Positions 33,454-41,824 of a DNA stretch of 64,000 nt are shown one piece after another. Position 1 is the stretch's first letter; the number at the start of each line of letters is the position of its first letter. The notes below the pieces were generated by a model, which worked only from the letters and a program-made list of their open reading frames with translations, was not told the DNA's origin and ran no database searches. A program made the position numbers and the translations under genes. The stretch is from Promicromonospora sp. AC04 (lineage in GTDB: Bacteria; Actinomycetota; Actinomycetes; Actinomycetales; Cellulomonadaceae), in contig NZ_QBUG01000008.1 in the NCBI RefSeq assembly GCF_003058225.1, forward strand, positions 186,001-250,000. The letters are read 5' to 3'.

Positions 33454-34343
33454 CCGAGACACTGACTGCCGCACCGACCCGGCAGGTCGTCCCGACGGCG
33501 GCCCGACGGCGTCCGTCCCGGGTGACGGCCGGCGGCGTGGCCAGGGTCGTGGGGCTCACGCTGTGGCTGGTCGTCACGCTGTTCCCGCTCTACTGGATCG
33601 CCCTGACCTCGTTCAAGTCGCCGGGGTCGATCAACCGCTGGCCGCTCGAGTACTGGCCGTCCGAACCCTCGATCGACAACTACACGGACCTGTTCGCCAC
33701 CTCGAGCTTCGCGACGTTCGTCGGCAACTCGCTGGTGGTGGCGCTCGTCGCCGGTGCGACGTCGACCCTCATCGCGCTGCTCAGCGCCTACGTCCTGGCC
33801 CGGTTCGAGTTCCGGGGCAAGGGCGCTGTGCTCGGGGCGTTCCTGCTCACGCAGATGATCCCGGCGTTCATCGCGCTCGGGCCGCTGTACGCGATGCTCG
33901 CCGACCTCGGCCTGGTCGACACGAAGCCAGGGCTCGCCCTCGTCTACGTGGCGATGTGCATCCCGTTCTCCACGGTGATGCTGCGCGGGTTCTTCGAGAA
34001 CGTGCCCGACTCGCTGGAGGAGGCAGCGATGATCGACGGGTGCTCCCGCCTCGGCGCGCTGTTCCGCGTGCTCGTGCCGGTGATGGTCCCGGGGATCGTC
34101 GCCGCCTTCATCTTCAACTTCGTGAACTGCTGGAACGAGCTGTTCCTGTCCGTCGTGCTGATGAACTCCGACGCCAACAAGACCATCCCGGCCGCGCTCA
34201 ACGGCTTCATCTCGACGTTCAACATCGCGTGGGGCCCGATGTCGGCCGCCGCCGTGCTGACGATCCTGCCGACCATGCTGCTGTTCGCCCTCGCGAGCCG
34301 GTGGATCGTCGAGGGCCTGACGGCGGGAGCCGTCAAGGAGTAG
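33450..34343 (+). CDS. ABC sugar permease (MalG-like)
   Basis: The 297-aa second pore subunit has six TM segments beginning LTLWLVVTLFPLYWIALTSF and the EAA loop SLEEAAMIDGCSRLGALF. The C-terminal SRWIVEGLTAGAVKE is the standard MalG-type end. ATG at 33450 overlaps the stop of the MalF-like gene (ATGA). It closes the aminotransferase/importer set; the 126 bp after it show no obvious terminator hairpin with long perfect arms. Confidence 0.93.
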   Translation: MTETLTAAPTRQVVPTAARRRPSRVTAGGVARVVGLTLWLVVTLFPLYWIALTSFKSPGSINRWPLEYWPSEPSIDNYTDLFATSSFATFVGNSLVVALVAGATSTLIALLSAYVLARFEFRGKGAVLGAFLLTQMIPAFIALGPLYAMLADLGLVDTKPGLALVYVAMCIPFSTVMLRGFFENVPDSLEEAAMIDGCSRLGALFRVLVPVMVPGIVAAFIFNFVNCWNELFLSVVLMNSDANKTIPAALNGFISTFNIAWGPMSAAAVLTILPTMLLFALASRWIVEGLTAGAVKE

Positions 34344-34469
34344 GACGAAAGATGGTCCTCGGGTAGGGGTCGGATGGTCCTTTCGAGGGACGCGGGTGCA
34401 GGGCCCGGCTCCATACGTTTCTGGTGATCACCCACCGAGCGCCAGAAACGACCAGAGGGAGCCACCTCG

Positions 34470-35627
34470 ATGTCCAGGTCCCGGCCCACTGCCCGGAACA
34501 CCGAGATCCAGTCCGGCACCGACCCGGCACCGATCACCCCCGCTCCAGCAGCGTTCAGCGCCCGCGAGCGCTGGACGCTGCTGGGGGCGAGCCTGTGGCT
34601 GGTGGCCGGGCTGCAGCTCGACGCCTTCGCCCACGCCACCATCCCCGACCTCGAGACGTTCTGGACGCCGTGGCACGCCGTGATGTACTCCGGCATCGCG
34701 GCCTGCGGCGTCACCCTGCTCTGGCTCCTGCGCTCGCGGCTGCCCGAGGTCGTGACCTACCGCAGCCTCCTGCGCGAGACCCCCAGCGCCCTGCGGCTGC
34801 CGGGCATCGGGATGGGCCTGCTGCTGGTCGGCGGCGGCATCGACACCCTGTGGCACAACCTGTTCGGCATCGAGCGGGGCCTCGAGATCTTCTTCAGCCC
34901 CAGCCACTACTTCATCATCGCGGGCATGGTCCTGGTGGCCTCCGGCCCGGCGCTGATGCTCGCCGCGTCGTCGCCGTCCTCGGAGCGGCGGATCCGGGGC
35001 GGCGACGCGGTCACGATGGTCGTCTCGGCCGTGCTGGCCGCGATCCCCGTGCACATCTACACCCTGCACGCTTCGGCGATATGGGGCCCGCAGCTCGGCA
35101 CGGGCGAGCCGGAGCCGAACACCTTCTCCCTGGACGCCCAGATGCTGCACGGCTACGTCGGCAGCACGGTCCTGCTGCTGGTTCCCGTCCTCCTGCTCGC
35201 CCGGCGCTGGCAGCTCCCGGTCGGGGCGCCCACGGCACTGATCGCGATCCCGGCGTTCATGATGAACGTGGTCTTCGGCGACGGCGTCGGCATCTGGCTG
35301 CCGATCACCCTCACGGCCGCCGCCGTGGTCACCGAGCTGGTGGCACGCGCACTCGCACCCCGGTTCCGGCTCCTCACCCCTGACACGCGCTGGATGGTGC
35401 TGGGGACGCTCGCGCCGATGGCGGTGTGGGGCGTCGTGCTCGGCGTCAGCCCGGTGGTGGACGACGGGGTCTCGTGGAACCTGCACCTGATCACCGGCCT
35501 CCTGGCCCTCGTGGGCATCACCGGCGCCGGCACCGCTTTCGTCGTCCGCCGGATCCAGGTCGCGCCCGCACAGGGGCCGACGGCGGCAGCGCCGACGACG
35601 CCGGACCTGGCCGCGACGGCGCAATGA
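34470..35627 (+). CDS. Integral membrane protein, first gene of the cupredoxin-containing operon
   Basis: The 385-aa protein has about nine to ten TM segments. Conserved-looking polar residues sit in or near membranes: GLQLDAFAHATIPDLETFWT, PWHAVMYSG, DTLWHNLFGIERGLE and SPSHYFIIAGM, several of them His. Such His-rich membrane proteins often bind metal or haem, but I do not recognise a family. ATG at 34470 has a fair G/A-rich site. Its stop overlaps the next gene (ATGA), beginning a run of four overlapping genes. Confidence 0.75.
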   Translation: MSRSRPTARNTEIQSGTDPAPITPAPAAFSARERWTLLGASLWLVAGLQLDAFAHATIPDLETFWTPWHAVMYSGIAACGVTLLWLLRSRLPEVVTYRSLLRETPSALRLPGIGMGLLLVGGGIDTLWHNLFGIERGLEIFFSPSHYFIIAGMVLVASGPALMLAASSPSSERRIRGGDAVTMVVSAVLAAIPVHIYTLHASAIWGPQLGTGEPEPNTFSLDAQMLHGYVGSTVLLLVPVLLLARRWQLPVGAPTALIAIPAFMMNVVFGDGVGIWLPITLTAAAVVTELVARALAPRFRLLTPDTRWMVLGTLAPMAVWGVVLGVSPVVDDGVSWNLHLITGLLALVGITGAGTAFVVRRIQVAPAQGPTAAAPTTPDLAATAQ

Positions 35628-36784
35628 GGGTGCTCCGCCGGGGGGTGAGTGTTCCCGCCCTGACTCTGCTCCGCAGGGGGGTGAGAGCTGTCGTCCTGAC
35701 TCTGCTCGGCCGGCGGGCGAGCGCCGTCGTCCTGACGACGCTCCTGACCGTGGTCATGCTGCTGGGCGCGACCTCCCCGGCGTCGGCGCACGCCGGCGGC
35801 CTGAGCCCCACCGGCGTGCGCGGCGACGTCGTCGCCGTGACGCCGGAGGTGCCCGGGCTGACCATCACCGCCATCGAGGACGGCGCGCGGCTGCTCGTCC
35901 GCAACAACACCGGAGTGCCCGTCGAGATCCAGGCCGTCGGCACCTCGACCGGCGACGACTCTTCCGGCGACAGCCCGGCCGGCGAGGGCCAGGCTCGCGC
36001 GGTGACCGTGCCGGACGGGGACTCGTTCACCTGGATCGACGGCCGGGCCACCACCCTGGAACGGGATCTCGGGTTGGCCCGGACGGCCACGTGGTCGGTG
36101 CCCATGACCGTTGGCGGCGTGCCGGTGACCGTCACTGGCCAGTTGGTCGCCGAGGACCCGCCGAATCCCCTGGGATGGTGGGCGCTCGCGGCCGGAATCG
36201 CGGCCGCCGTGATCGTCCTGGCCCGGCGGACCCGGCGGCCCAACGTGCTCCTGGCCGTCGCCGGTCTGGTCACCGTCGTAGCCTCGCTGGTCCACGTCGT
36301 CGGCGCGACCCTCGCCGTGGAGTCCGCGCCGCTGTGGGGGACCTTCCTCGACGCGACCGGGATCGGGCTGCTCGTCTGGCCCCTGGTCGTGGTCGCCGCG
36401 ATCGCCGCGCTGCGCGGCAGCGCCGGAGGCGTGCTGGGGGTCTGCGCCGGCGCCGGCCTGAGCGTGGTCTTCATCCTGCCCGACGTCACCGTCTTCCACT
36501 TCGCCGTACTACCCGTCGCTGGCCCGGCCGAGCTCGAACGGTTCCTCGTCGCCCTGGTGCTCGGCGCCGGGATCGCCTCGGCCGTCGCCGGAGCGGGAGC
36601 GCTGCGGGCGCTCGCGGCCCGCGCCCAGCCCGCCCCTGGGACCACGCCACTGACTCGCCGTGCCAGCTCCACCGAGTCAGGTGCGTGGTCCGACCAGTCC
36701 ACTGACTCGCCGGACGTGGCGCGGCGAGTCAGTGAGCCGGTCCAAGATTCCGGCTCCGCACTATCCGAGAGCGAGAAACCATGA
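35624..36784 (+). CDS. Exported membrane-anchored protein, unknown function
   Basis: The 386-aa protein has a long Arg-rich signal sequence with hydrophobic core VVLTTLLTVVMLLGA and cleavage near ASAHAGG, an extracytoplasmic beta-rich domain (VTPEVPGLTITAIEDGARLLVRNN), then about five TM segments from WWALAAGIAAAVIVLAR on. Its mature N-terminus starts AHAGG, similar to CopC-type copper proteins that coordinate metal with the amino terminus and a His, but the rest does not match CopC. ATG at 35624 overlaps the preceding stop; its own stop overlaps the lipoprotein gene. The role is unknown; a link to copper or redox proteins is suggested by the next gene. Confidence 0.75.
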   Translation: MRVLRRGVSVPALTLLRRGVRAVVLTLLGRRASAVVLTTLLTVVMLLGATSPASAHAGGLSPTGVRGDVVAVTPEVPGLTITAIEDGARLLVRNNTGVPVEIQAVGTSTGDDSSGDSPAGEGQARAVTVPDGDSFTWIDGRATTLERDLGLARTATWSVPMTVGGVPVTVTGQLVAEDPPNPLGWWALAAGIAAAVIVLARRTRRPNVLLAVAGLVTVVASLVHVVGATLAVESAPLWGTFLDATGIGLLVWPLVVVAAIAALRGSAGGVLGVCAGAGLSVVFILPDVTVFHFAVLPVAGPAELERFLVALVLGAGIASAVAGAGALRALAARAQPAPGTTPLTRRASSTESGAWSDQSTDSPDVARRVSEPVQDSGSALSESEKP

Positions 36785-37260
36785 CTCGAAAGATCGCCCG
36801 CGCCCGGCTCCTTGTCACCGGTGTGGTCACCGGTGCAGTGGTCGCGGCCGCGCTCACCGGATGTACCGCGGTCGAGCCACCGACGGGCGAGGCACCTGCG
36901 GGGGAGTCGCCGTCGGCCACGGCTGCGTCGTCCGAGGAAGCGCCTTCGGCAGACCCCGCGCCCGTGGAAGGCTGCACCGGCGCGCTCGCCACCGACGTCC
37001 CGCCCATCGAGGTCGACGTGCGGGTCGCCGACGGCGCCGTCGAGCCGGCACCGGACCGGATCGACGTCCCGGCAGGCACCACCGTCGTCCTCCGGGTCGA
37101 GGCGGACGCTCCGGCCGAGGTGCACGTGCACGGCTACGACGTGGCGGCCGAGGCCGCGCCGGGCGAGCCGGCCTGCCTCGAGGTCCTCGCCGACACCCCC
37201 GGCGTGTACGACGTCGAGGCCCACCCGGAGACGCTGCTGCTCCAGCTCGCCGTCCGGTGA
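36781..37260 (+). CDS. Cupredoxin-like lipoprotein
   Basis: The 159-aa lipoprotein has lipobox LTGC (Cys ~28), a Glu/Ser/Pro-rich spacer, then a cupredoxin-like beta domain: VDVRVADGAVEPAPDRIDVP, AGTTVVLRVEADAPAEVHVH, and a terminal VYDVEAHPETLLLQLAVR. VHVHG carries two His, and the single Cys in PACLEVL and the late His (EAHPETLL) could complete a type I-like copper site, although the classical C-x-H-x-M spacing is not visible. ATG overlaps the preceding stop and the TGA overlaps the next GTG. It probably sits on the outer face of the membrane with the operon's integral proteins. Confidence 0.8.
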   Translation: MTRKIARARLLVTGVVTGAVVAAALTGCTAVEPPTGEAPAGESPSATAASSEEAPSADPAPVEGCTGALATDVPPIEVDVRVADGAVEPAPDRIDVPAGTTVVLRVEADAPAEVHVHGYDVAAEAAPGEPACLEVLADTPGVYDVEAHPETLLLQLAVR

Positions 37261-38654
37261 CCCCGCGCTACGCGCCGCTCGCGGCCCACGGGGTCGGGAG
37301 CTCGCAGGACCTCCCGCTACCGTTCGACCTGGTCCTCCAGGCGGGCGCGGTGACGGTGGTCGTGTCGTTCCTCGCGATCTCGATCCTCTGGCGGGTCCCG
37401 CGGGCGGGCGCCGTCCGGCACCTGCCCGCTGGGTGGGACGCACTGCTGCGCTCGCGATGGTGGCGAATTCCTCTCCGGACGGCCGTGCTCGCGCTGGCGC
37501 TCTACGTCGTGGGCAACGCGCTGTTCGGCCCGGCCGGCGAGGACAACCCCGCCGCGCACCTGGTGTTCGTCTGGCTCTGGGTCGGCCTCGTCCCCATGAG
37601 CATCCTGTTCGGGCCGGTGTGGCGCGGGCTCAACCCGCTGCGCACGCTGCATGCCATCCTGTGCCGGATTCTCCGGATTCCCGTCACGGGCCTTCGGCCC
37701 GGCGCCGGGTCCGCTGCCGGGCAGGACGCCAGGCACGAAGCCGGGTCCGCTGCCGGGCAGGACGCCGGGCACGAAGCCGGGTCCGCTGGCGGGCGCGTCG
37801 CCAGGTCCGCCGTCGGACGGGGCATCGGCCGGACCGGACACTGGCCCGCCGCCGTCGCGCTGCTGGCGTTCGTATGGCTGGAGCTGGTCGCGCCGGACCG
37901 CACCGACCCGCGCCTGATCGGCGTCTGGCTGAGCGCGTACGCCTTGGTGCAGCTCGGCTTCGGGCTGGTGCGCGGCGAGCAATGGTTCGCACGCGGCGAC
38001 GCGTTCGAGATGTACTCCGAGCTCGCCGGGCGCATGAGCGTCCTGGGCACTGACGACGACGGCCGGTTCGTCCTGCGCTCGCCACTGGCCGCCCTCACCA
38101 CGGTGGCCCACCCCAGGGGCACGACGGCGTTCGTGGCGGTGTGGTGGGGCTCGACCATCTTCGACAGCGCGTCCGGCTCGCCGGTCTGGGCGGGCTTCGT
38201 GCAGTCGACCGGGGCGCCCGAGCTCGTCTCGACGGCCGGGCTGGTGGGCGTCTGCCTGCTGGTGGCGGGCAGCCTCTGGTGGACCATGCGCCGGGCCGAC
38301 ATCGCGCTGCCCCTCGTCCCGATCGCCGCGGGCTACACGCTCGCGCACTACGCGTCCCTGCTGATCGTGGAGGGGCCGCGCGGGCTGCAGCTGCTCGTGC
38401 AGCCGTGGGTCCAGCAGCCGGGTACAGCGGGTTCGGCAGGGCCGGTGATCGTGCCGGACCCCGCGGCCATCGCCGTCGTCCAGGTTGCGTGCATCGTCGT
38501 CGGCCACCTGGTGGGGGTGCTCGCGGCGCACGACCGTGCGCTGCGGGCCGCGCCCGGACGGCAGCACACCCTGGTGATCGCGGACGAGCTGCCCGGCGTG
38601 CTGCTGATGGTGGGCTACACCTGGGCGGGGCTGTTCCTGCTCTTCGCGGCCTGA
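37257..38654 (+). CDS. Polytopic membrane protein with internal repeat
   Basis: The 465-aa protein has about ten TM segments. It begins HGVGSSQDLPLPFDLVLQ, a pattern I associate with actinobacterial membrane proteins often labelled fenitrothion hydrolase, a name from one Burkholderia protein; that activity is doubtful here. Conserved features are FVWLWVGLVPMSILFGPVWR, LNPLRTLH and FEMYSELAGRMSVLG. A cytoplasmic loop holds a 12-residue repeat (AGSAAGQDARHE, about 2.5 copies) from 36-bp DNA repeats at 37704-37790. GTG at 37257 overlaps the lipoprotein stop. It ends the four-gene overlapping set, so a membrane complex with the cupredoxin is plausible. Confidence 0.75.
   Translation: MTPRYAPLAAHGVGSSQDLPLPFDLVLQAGAVTVVVSFLAISILWRVPRAGAVRHLPAGWDALLRSRWWRIPLRTAVLALALYVVGNALFGPAGEDNPAAHLVFVWLWVGLVPMSILFGPVWRGLNPLRTLHAILCRILRIPVTGLRPGAGSAAGQDARHEAGSAAGQDAGHEAGSAGGRVARSAVGRGIGRTGHWPAAVALLAFVWLELVAPDRTDPRLIGVWLSAYALVQLGFGLVRGEQWFARGDAFEMYSELAGRMSVLGTDDDGRFVLRSPLAALTTVAHPRGTTAFVAVWWGSTIFDSASGSPVWAGFVQSTGAPELVSTAGLVGVCLLVAGSLWWTMRRADIALPLVPIAAGYTLAHYASLLIVEGPRGLQLLVQPWVQQPGTAGSAGPVIVPDPAAIAVVQVACIVVGHLVGVLAAHDRALRAAPGRQHTLVIADELPGVLLMVGYTWAGLFLLFAA
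37704..37775 (+). repeat. Two 36-bp direct repeats inside a membrane-protein gene
   Basis: Two near-identical 36-bp units, differing at one base, are followed by a partial third. They encode repeats of AGSAAGQDA(R/G)HE in a cytoplasmic loop. Being a multiple of three, changes in copy number would keep the frame. Confidence 0.85.
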
Positions 38655-38734
38655 GATGGGGAAAACCCGTATGTCCGTGACCACCCGTTGTGCGCGCATA
38701 CCCGCCGAATGTACGGTCCGTTAACAATAATTCT

Positions 38735-38752
38735 GCCCGGGTTCACCCGGGC
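38735..38752. promoter_or_regulatory. Inverted repeat upstream of the GH16 gene
   Basis: Perfect 8-bp arms GCCCGGGT-TC-ACCCGGGC lie 106 bp before the GH16 start and 81 bp after the preceding stop. An A/T-rich stretch (TTAACAATAATT) directly precedes it. It could be the terminator of the membrane operon or an operator for the glucanase; the sequence does not decide. Confidence 0.45.
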
Positions 38753-38857
38753 TGTCCGCCCGGGCGCCGCCGCCGGGCCATCAGCGCGAATGGCACAGCG
38801 ATGACCGCCGGGCAGTCCCGCCCGCGCGGGTCGGCTTTACGTCGAGGGAGCACCCCG

Positions 38858-40198
38858 ATGCGTCGTGTACACAGATCACGCACCCCCAGAACCCTGGTCA
38901 CGGCGGCTGCCGCGGTGACGCTTGTCCTGTCCGCCTCGCTCGTCGCCTCGGCGGCAGCCCCGAAGGCGCCCGACGTCGGCGCGGTCCCGGCTGCGCAGGA
39001 CGCCGCCGTCGGCGCCCGGAACGCCTCGACCGCTCAGAACGCCTCCACCGCACAGAACGCCTCCACCGCACAGGACGCCGCCGTCGCCGCCCTGACCTGG
39101 TCGGACGAGTTCAACGGCGCCGCGGGCAGCGCGCCGAACGCCGCCAACTGGAACCTGGAGACGGGTGGCGGCGGCTGGGGCAACAACGAGCTGCAGACCT
39201 ACACCAGCTCGCGGAACAACTCGGCCCTGGACGGCAACGGCAACCTCGTCATCACGGCCCGCCAGGAGGGCGGCGGCTACACGTCCGCGCGGATGACGAC
39301 CAAGGGCAAGGTGCAGCCGCAGTACGGGCACCTGGAGGCGCGGATCAAGATCCCGCGCGGCCAGGGCATCTGGCCGGCGTTCTGGATGCTCGGGGGCCAG
39401 TTCCCGGGCACGCCGTGGCCGAGCTCGGGCGAGATCGACATCATGGAGAACATCGGCCGAGAGCCACACCTGGTGCACGGCACCCTGCACGGCCCGGGCT
39501 ACTCGGGCGCCAACCCGATCACCGGGTCGTACCAGCACCCGCAGGGCTGGTCGTTCGCCGACGACTTCCACACCTTCGCCATCGACTGGAGCCCCAACTC
39601 CATCACGTGGCTCGTGGACGGCGTCGCCTACCAGACCTTCACCAACGCGAACACCGGCGGCAACCAGTGGGTGTTCAACCAGCCGTTCTTCTTCATCCTG
39701 AACGTCGCCGTCGGCGGCAACTGGCCCGGGTACCCCGACGGGACCACCCAGTTCCCGCAGCAGATGGTCGTCGACTACGTCCGCGTCTACGACTCCACCG
39801 GCGGCGGAGGCGGCGGGACCGGCACGGTCACCGCGAGCAATGGGATCTGCCTCGACGTCGCGGGCGCCGCGACGGCCAACGGCACGCCCATCCAGCTCGC
39901 CAACTGCAACGGGAACCAGGCTCAGCAGTGGACCGTCGGCTCGGACGGCACGCTCCGGGCGCTCGGCAAGTGCCTCGACGTGTCCGGCGGCGGCACCGCT
40001 GCGGGCACCGCCGTCCAGCTCTGGGACTGCAACGGGACCGGCGCCCAGCAGTGGAGCCACACGAGCGGCACCCAGGCGCTGCGCAACCCGCAGTCCGGGC
40101 GCTGCCTGCAGCCCGTGGGCCGCGTGCAGACCGACGGCACGCGGACGGAGATCGCCGACTGCGACGGGAGCGCCGTCCAGCGCTGGGTCCTGCCCTGA
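38858..40198 (+). CDS. Secreted GH16 beta-glucanase with C-terminal ricin-type CBM13
   Basis: This 446-aa endo-acting glucanase is probably a beta-1,3-glucanase (laminarinase). After the signal peptide (cut near SAAAP) comes a spacer with three NASTAQ repeats (39020-39073). The GH16 domain starts LTWSDEFNG; its catalytic motif is GEIDIMENIG (nucleophile and acid/base Glu around residues 192-196), and its end is MVVDYVRVYDS. A Gly linker leads to a ricin-type trefoil with three QxW repeats (AQQWTV, AQQWSH, VQRWVL). ATG at 38858 has GAGGGAG upstream. It is transcribed alone, with a strong hairpin after the stop. It would attack fungal or plant beta-glucan outside the cell. Confidence 0.95.
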   Translation: MRRVHRSRTPRTLVTAAAAVTLVLSASLVASAAAPKAPDVGAVPAAQDAAVGARNASTAQNASTAQNASTAQDAAVAALTWSDEFNGAAGSAPNAANWNLETGGGGWGNNELQTYTSSRNNSALDGNGNLVITARQEGGGYTSARMTTKGKVQPQYGHLEARIKIPRGQGIWPAFWMLGGQFPGTPWPSSGEIDIMENIGREPHLVHGTLHGPGYSGANPITGSYQHPQGWSFADDFHTFAIDWSPNSITWLVDGVAYQTFTNANTGGNQWVFNQPFFFILNVAVGGNWPGYPDGTTQFPQQMVVDYVRVYDSTGGGGGGTGTVTASNGICLDVAGAATANGTPIQLANCNGNQAQQWTVGSDGTLRALGKCLDVSGGGTAAGTAVQLWDCNGTGAQQWSHTSGTQALRNPQSGRCLQPVGRVQTDGTRTEIADCDGSAVQRWVLP

Positions 40199-40232
40199 CG
40201 CCGCGCGGCCCCGCTGCGGGTTTCCGTTCCTG

Positions 40233-40266
40233 AGGCATGCGGTGCGCTGCGGCGCACCGCATGCCT
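40233..40266 (+). terminator. Strong hairpin after the GH16 gene
   Basis: Perfect 15-bp arms AGGCATGCGGTGCGC and its complement enclose a 4-base TGCG loop, 35 bp after the stop. Part of the arm (GCATGCCTGGCG) is repeated just downstream (40273-40290). No T-run follows, as is usual for this GC content. Confidence 0.8.
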
Positions 40267-40355
40267 GGCGTTGGGGCATGCCTGGCGCCGGCGCATGACA
40301 ACCTTCTGGCCCGCCACTGCGTGGTGGACAGTATGAAGATGAACGGCGACCAGCC

Positions 40356-40934
40356 ATGAGCGGCGAGCCGGCCGGCCCAGGGATCGGCGCCGAGGCAAGG
40401 CCACAGCCCGACGACACCGCGCGCTTCCGGATCGAGCTGACCGGCACGCACGACGAACAGTTCGTCTCGTTCGTCACCGCCTGCGGCCCGTACCTGCTGC
40501 GCACCGCGGTGCTGCTGTGCGGAGACGCGCTCCGGGCGGAGGAGCTGGTTCAGGCGACCTTCGAGCGCACCTACCGCTCGTGGGCCAAGGCCCGCGACCG
40601 CGATCCGCTCGCCTATGCGCGCCGCACGCTGGTCAACCTGCGGATCGACTCCTGGCGGCGCACCGGCAGCGAGGTGCTCTCCGCCCCGGACGAGCTACCC
40701 GTGACCAGCGCCCCCGACCACGCCGGCGCCGTCGCCGCGCACAACGTGGTGGTCCGCGCCCTGATCCAGCTGCCGCTGGCGCAGCGTCGCGTCGTCGTGC
40801 TGCGCCACCTGCTCGACCTCACCGAGGCCGACACCGCCGGCGAGCTCGGCATATCCGTCGGCACGGTCAAGTCCCACAATGCGCGCGGCCTCGCCCGCCT
40901 GCGACAGATCTTCGCTGAGGGAGAGCGGCCATGA
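40356..40934 (+). CDS. SigE-family ECF RNA polymerase sigma factor
   Basis: The 192-aa sigma factor has region 2 (FVSFVTACGPYLLRTAVLL, EELVQATFERTYRSWAK, LAYARRTLVNLRIDSWRR) and region 4 HTH (RVVVLRHLLDLTEADTAGEL, GISVGTVKSHNARGLARL). The arrangement matches the actinobacterial SigE/SigJ-like 'SigE family' ECF group, usually followed by a membrane protein gene. ATG at 40356 has a weak ribosome site; the first ~30 residues are variable. Its stop overlaps the next gene (ATGA), which is its presumed partner. Confidence 0.92.
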   Translation: MSGEPAGPGIGAEARPQPDDTARFRIELTGTHDEQFVSFVTACGPYLLRTAVLLCGDALRAEELVQATFERTYRSWAKARDRDPLAYARRTLVNLRIDSWRRTGSEVLSAPDELPVTSAPDHAGAVAAHNVVVRALIQLPLAQRRVVVLRHLLDLTEADTAGELGISVGTVKSHNARGLARLRQIFAEGERP

Positions 40935-41704
40935 GCACCCAGACCGACCAGTTCGACGACGTCGTCGCGCGGCTTCGCGCGCAGGCCCCGGACCTCCCGG
41001 CCACCGGACCCGACGCCGCGGTGACGCTCGCCCGGTCCCGGCGCCGGCTGCGCGCCCGGCGCGTCCGGCAGGTCACCGGGGGGCTGTTGGGCGGGGCCGC
41101 TGCCCTCCTCGTGGCGGGCATCGCCGTCGGACCGGTGGACCTGCCCGGCGGCGGCACGTTCGTGATGCCGGGCGGGTACGAGGCGCGCGAGCTCCTGGGC
41201 GAGCCGCCCGTGCACTCGCGCGAGCAGATGCTCGAGGACGTCGCGGCGCTCGAGTCCGAGGTGGTGCCCGTCGCCGAGGACGTCGAGCTGTCCTTCTACC
41301 TCGAGGAGTTCAACGGTGTCATCGCGGGTACGCAGCCGTGCCACGTCCTGGAGACGACGCGCGGGACGTTCCGCACACCGCACGACGAGAACGCGAGCTG
41401 CAGCAACCCCGACGAGAACTTCCCGTTCGACGCCGTCGCGCAGGCCCAGTTCGACGGGATCAAGGCGGCGCTCGGACGCACCGGTACCGACATCCACCGG
41501 ATCACGGACAGGCAGGACCTCAGGGGAGGTGCGCCCACCGGGCTCCACTTCCAGCTCGACGACAGCTCGTGGCAGTGGAACTGGGACTACGTCTACCGGC
41601 CCGAGGGGCTCCCGGAGGACGGCACGGTCGATGGCCCGATCGGCACCACCACCTACACGCACATCACCGGAGACTGGTGGTTCATGCATGAACCGGACGA
41701 CTGA
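40931..41704 (+). CDS. Single-pass membrane protein, probable sigma-factor partner
   Basis: The 257-aa protein has an N-terminal cytoplasmic segment (DDVVARLRAQAPDLP, ARSRRRLRARRVRQ), one TM helix (VTGGLLGGAAALLVAGIAV) and an acidic extracytoplasmic domain with two Cys (QPCHVLE, ASCSNPDEN). The layout and 4-bp coupling to the sigma gene fit an anti-sigma or co-sensor role for the SigE family. It lacks a recognisable zinc anti-sigma (HxxxCxxC) motif, so the mechanism is unknown. Confidence 0.8.
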   Translation: MSTQTDQFDDVVARLRAQAPDLPATGPDAAVTLARSRRRLRARRVRQVTGGLLGGAAALLVAGIAVGPVDLPGGGTFVMPGGYEARELLGEPPVHSREQMLEDVAALESEVVPVAEDVELSFYLEEFNGVIAGTQPCHVLETTRGTFRTPHDENASCSNPDENFPFDAVAQAQFDGIKAALGRTGTDIHRITDRQDLRGGAPTGLHFQLDDSSWQWNWDYVYRPEGLPEDGTVDGPIGTTTYTHITGDWWFMHEPDD

Positions 41705-41824
41705 CCCGCCCGCCGTCGTCGTGGTGCTGCGCCGCCCTACAAAGGCTGCATCAGTACAAAAGGTGCAATAGCATCGCGCCCAAACGAGCCGGCACCGGAC
41801 GGTCTTCGAGGGGCGGGGCAACAG

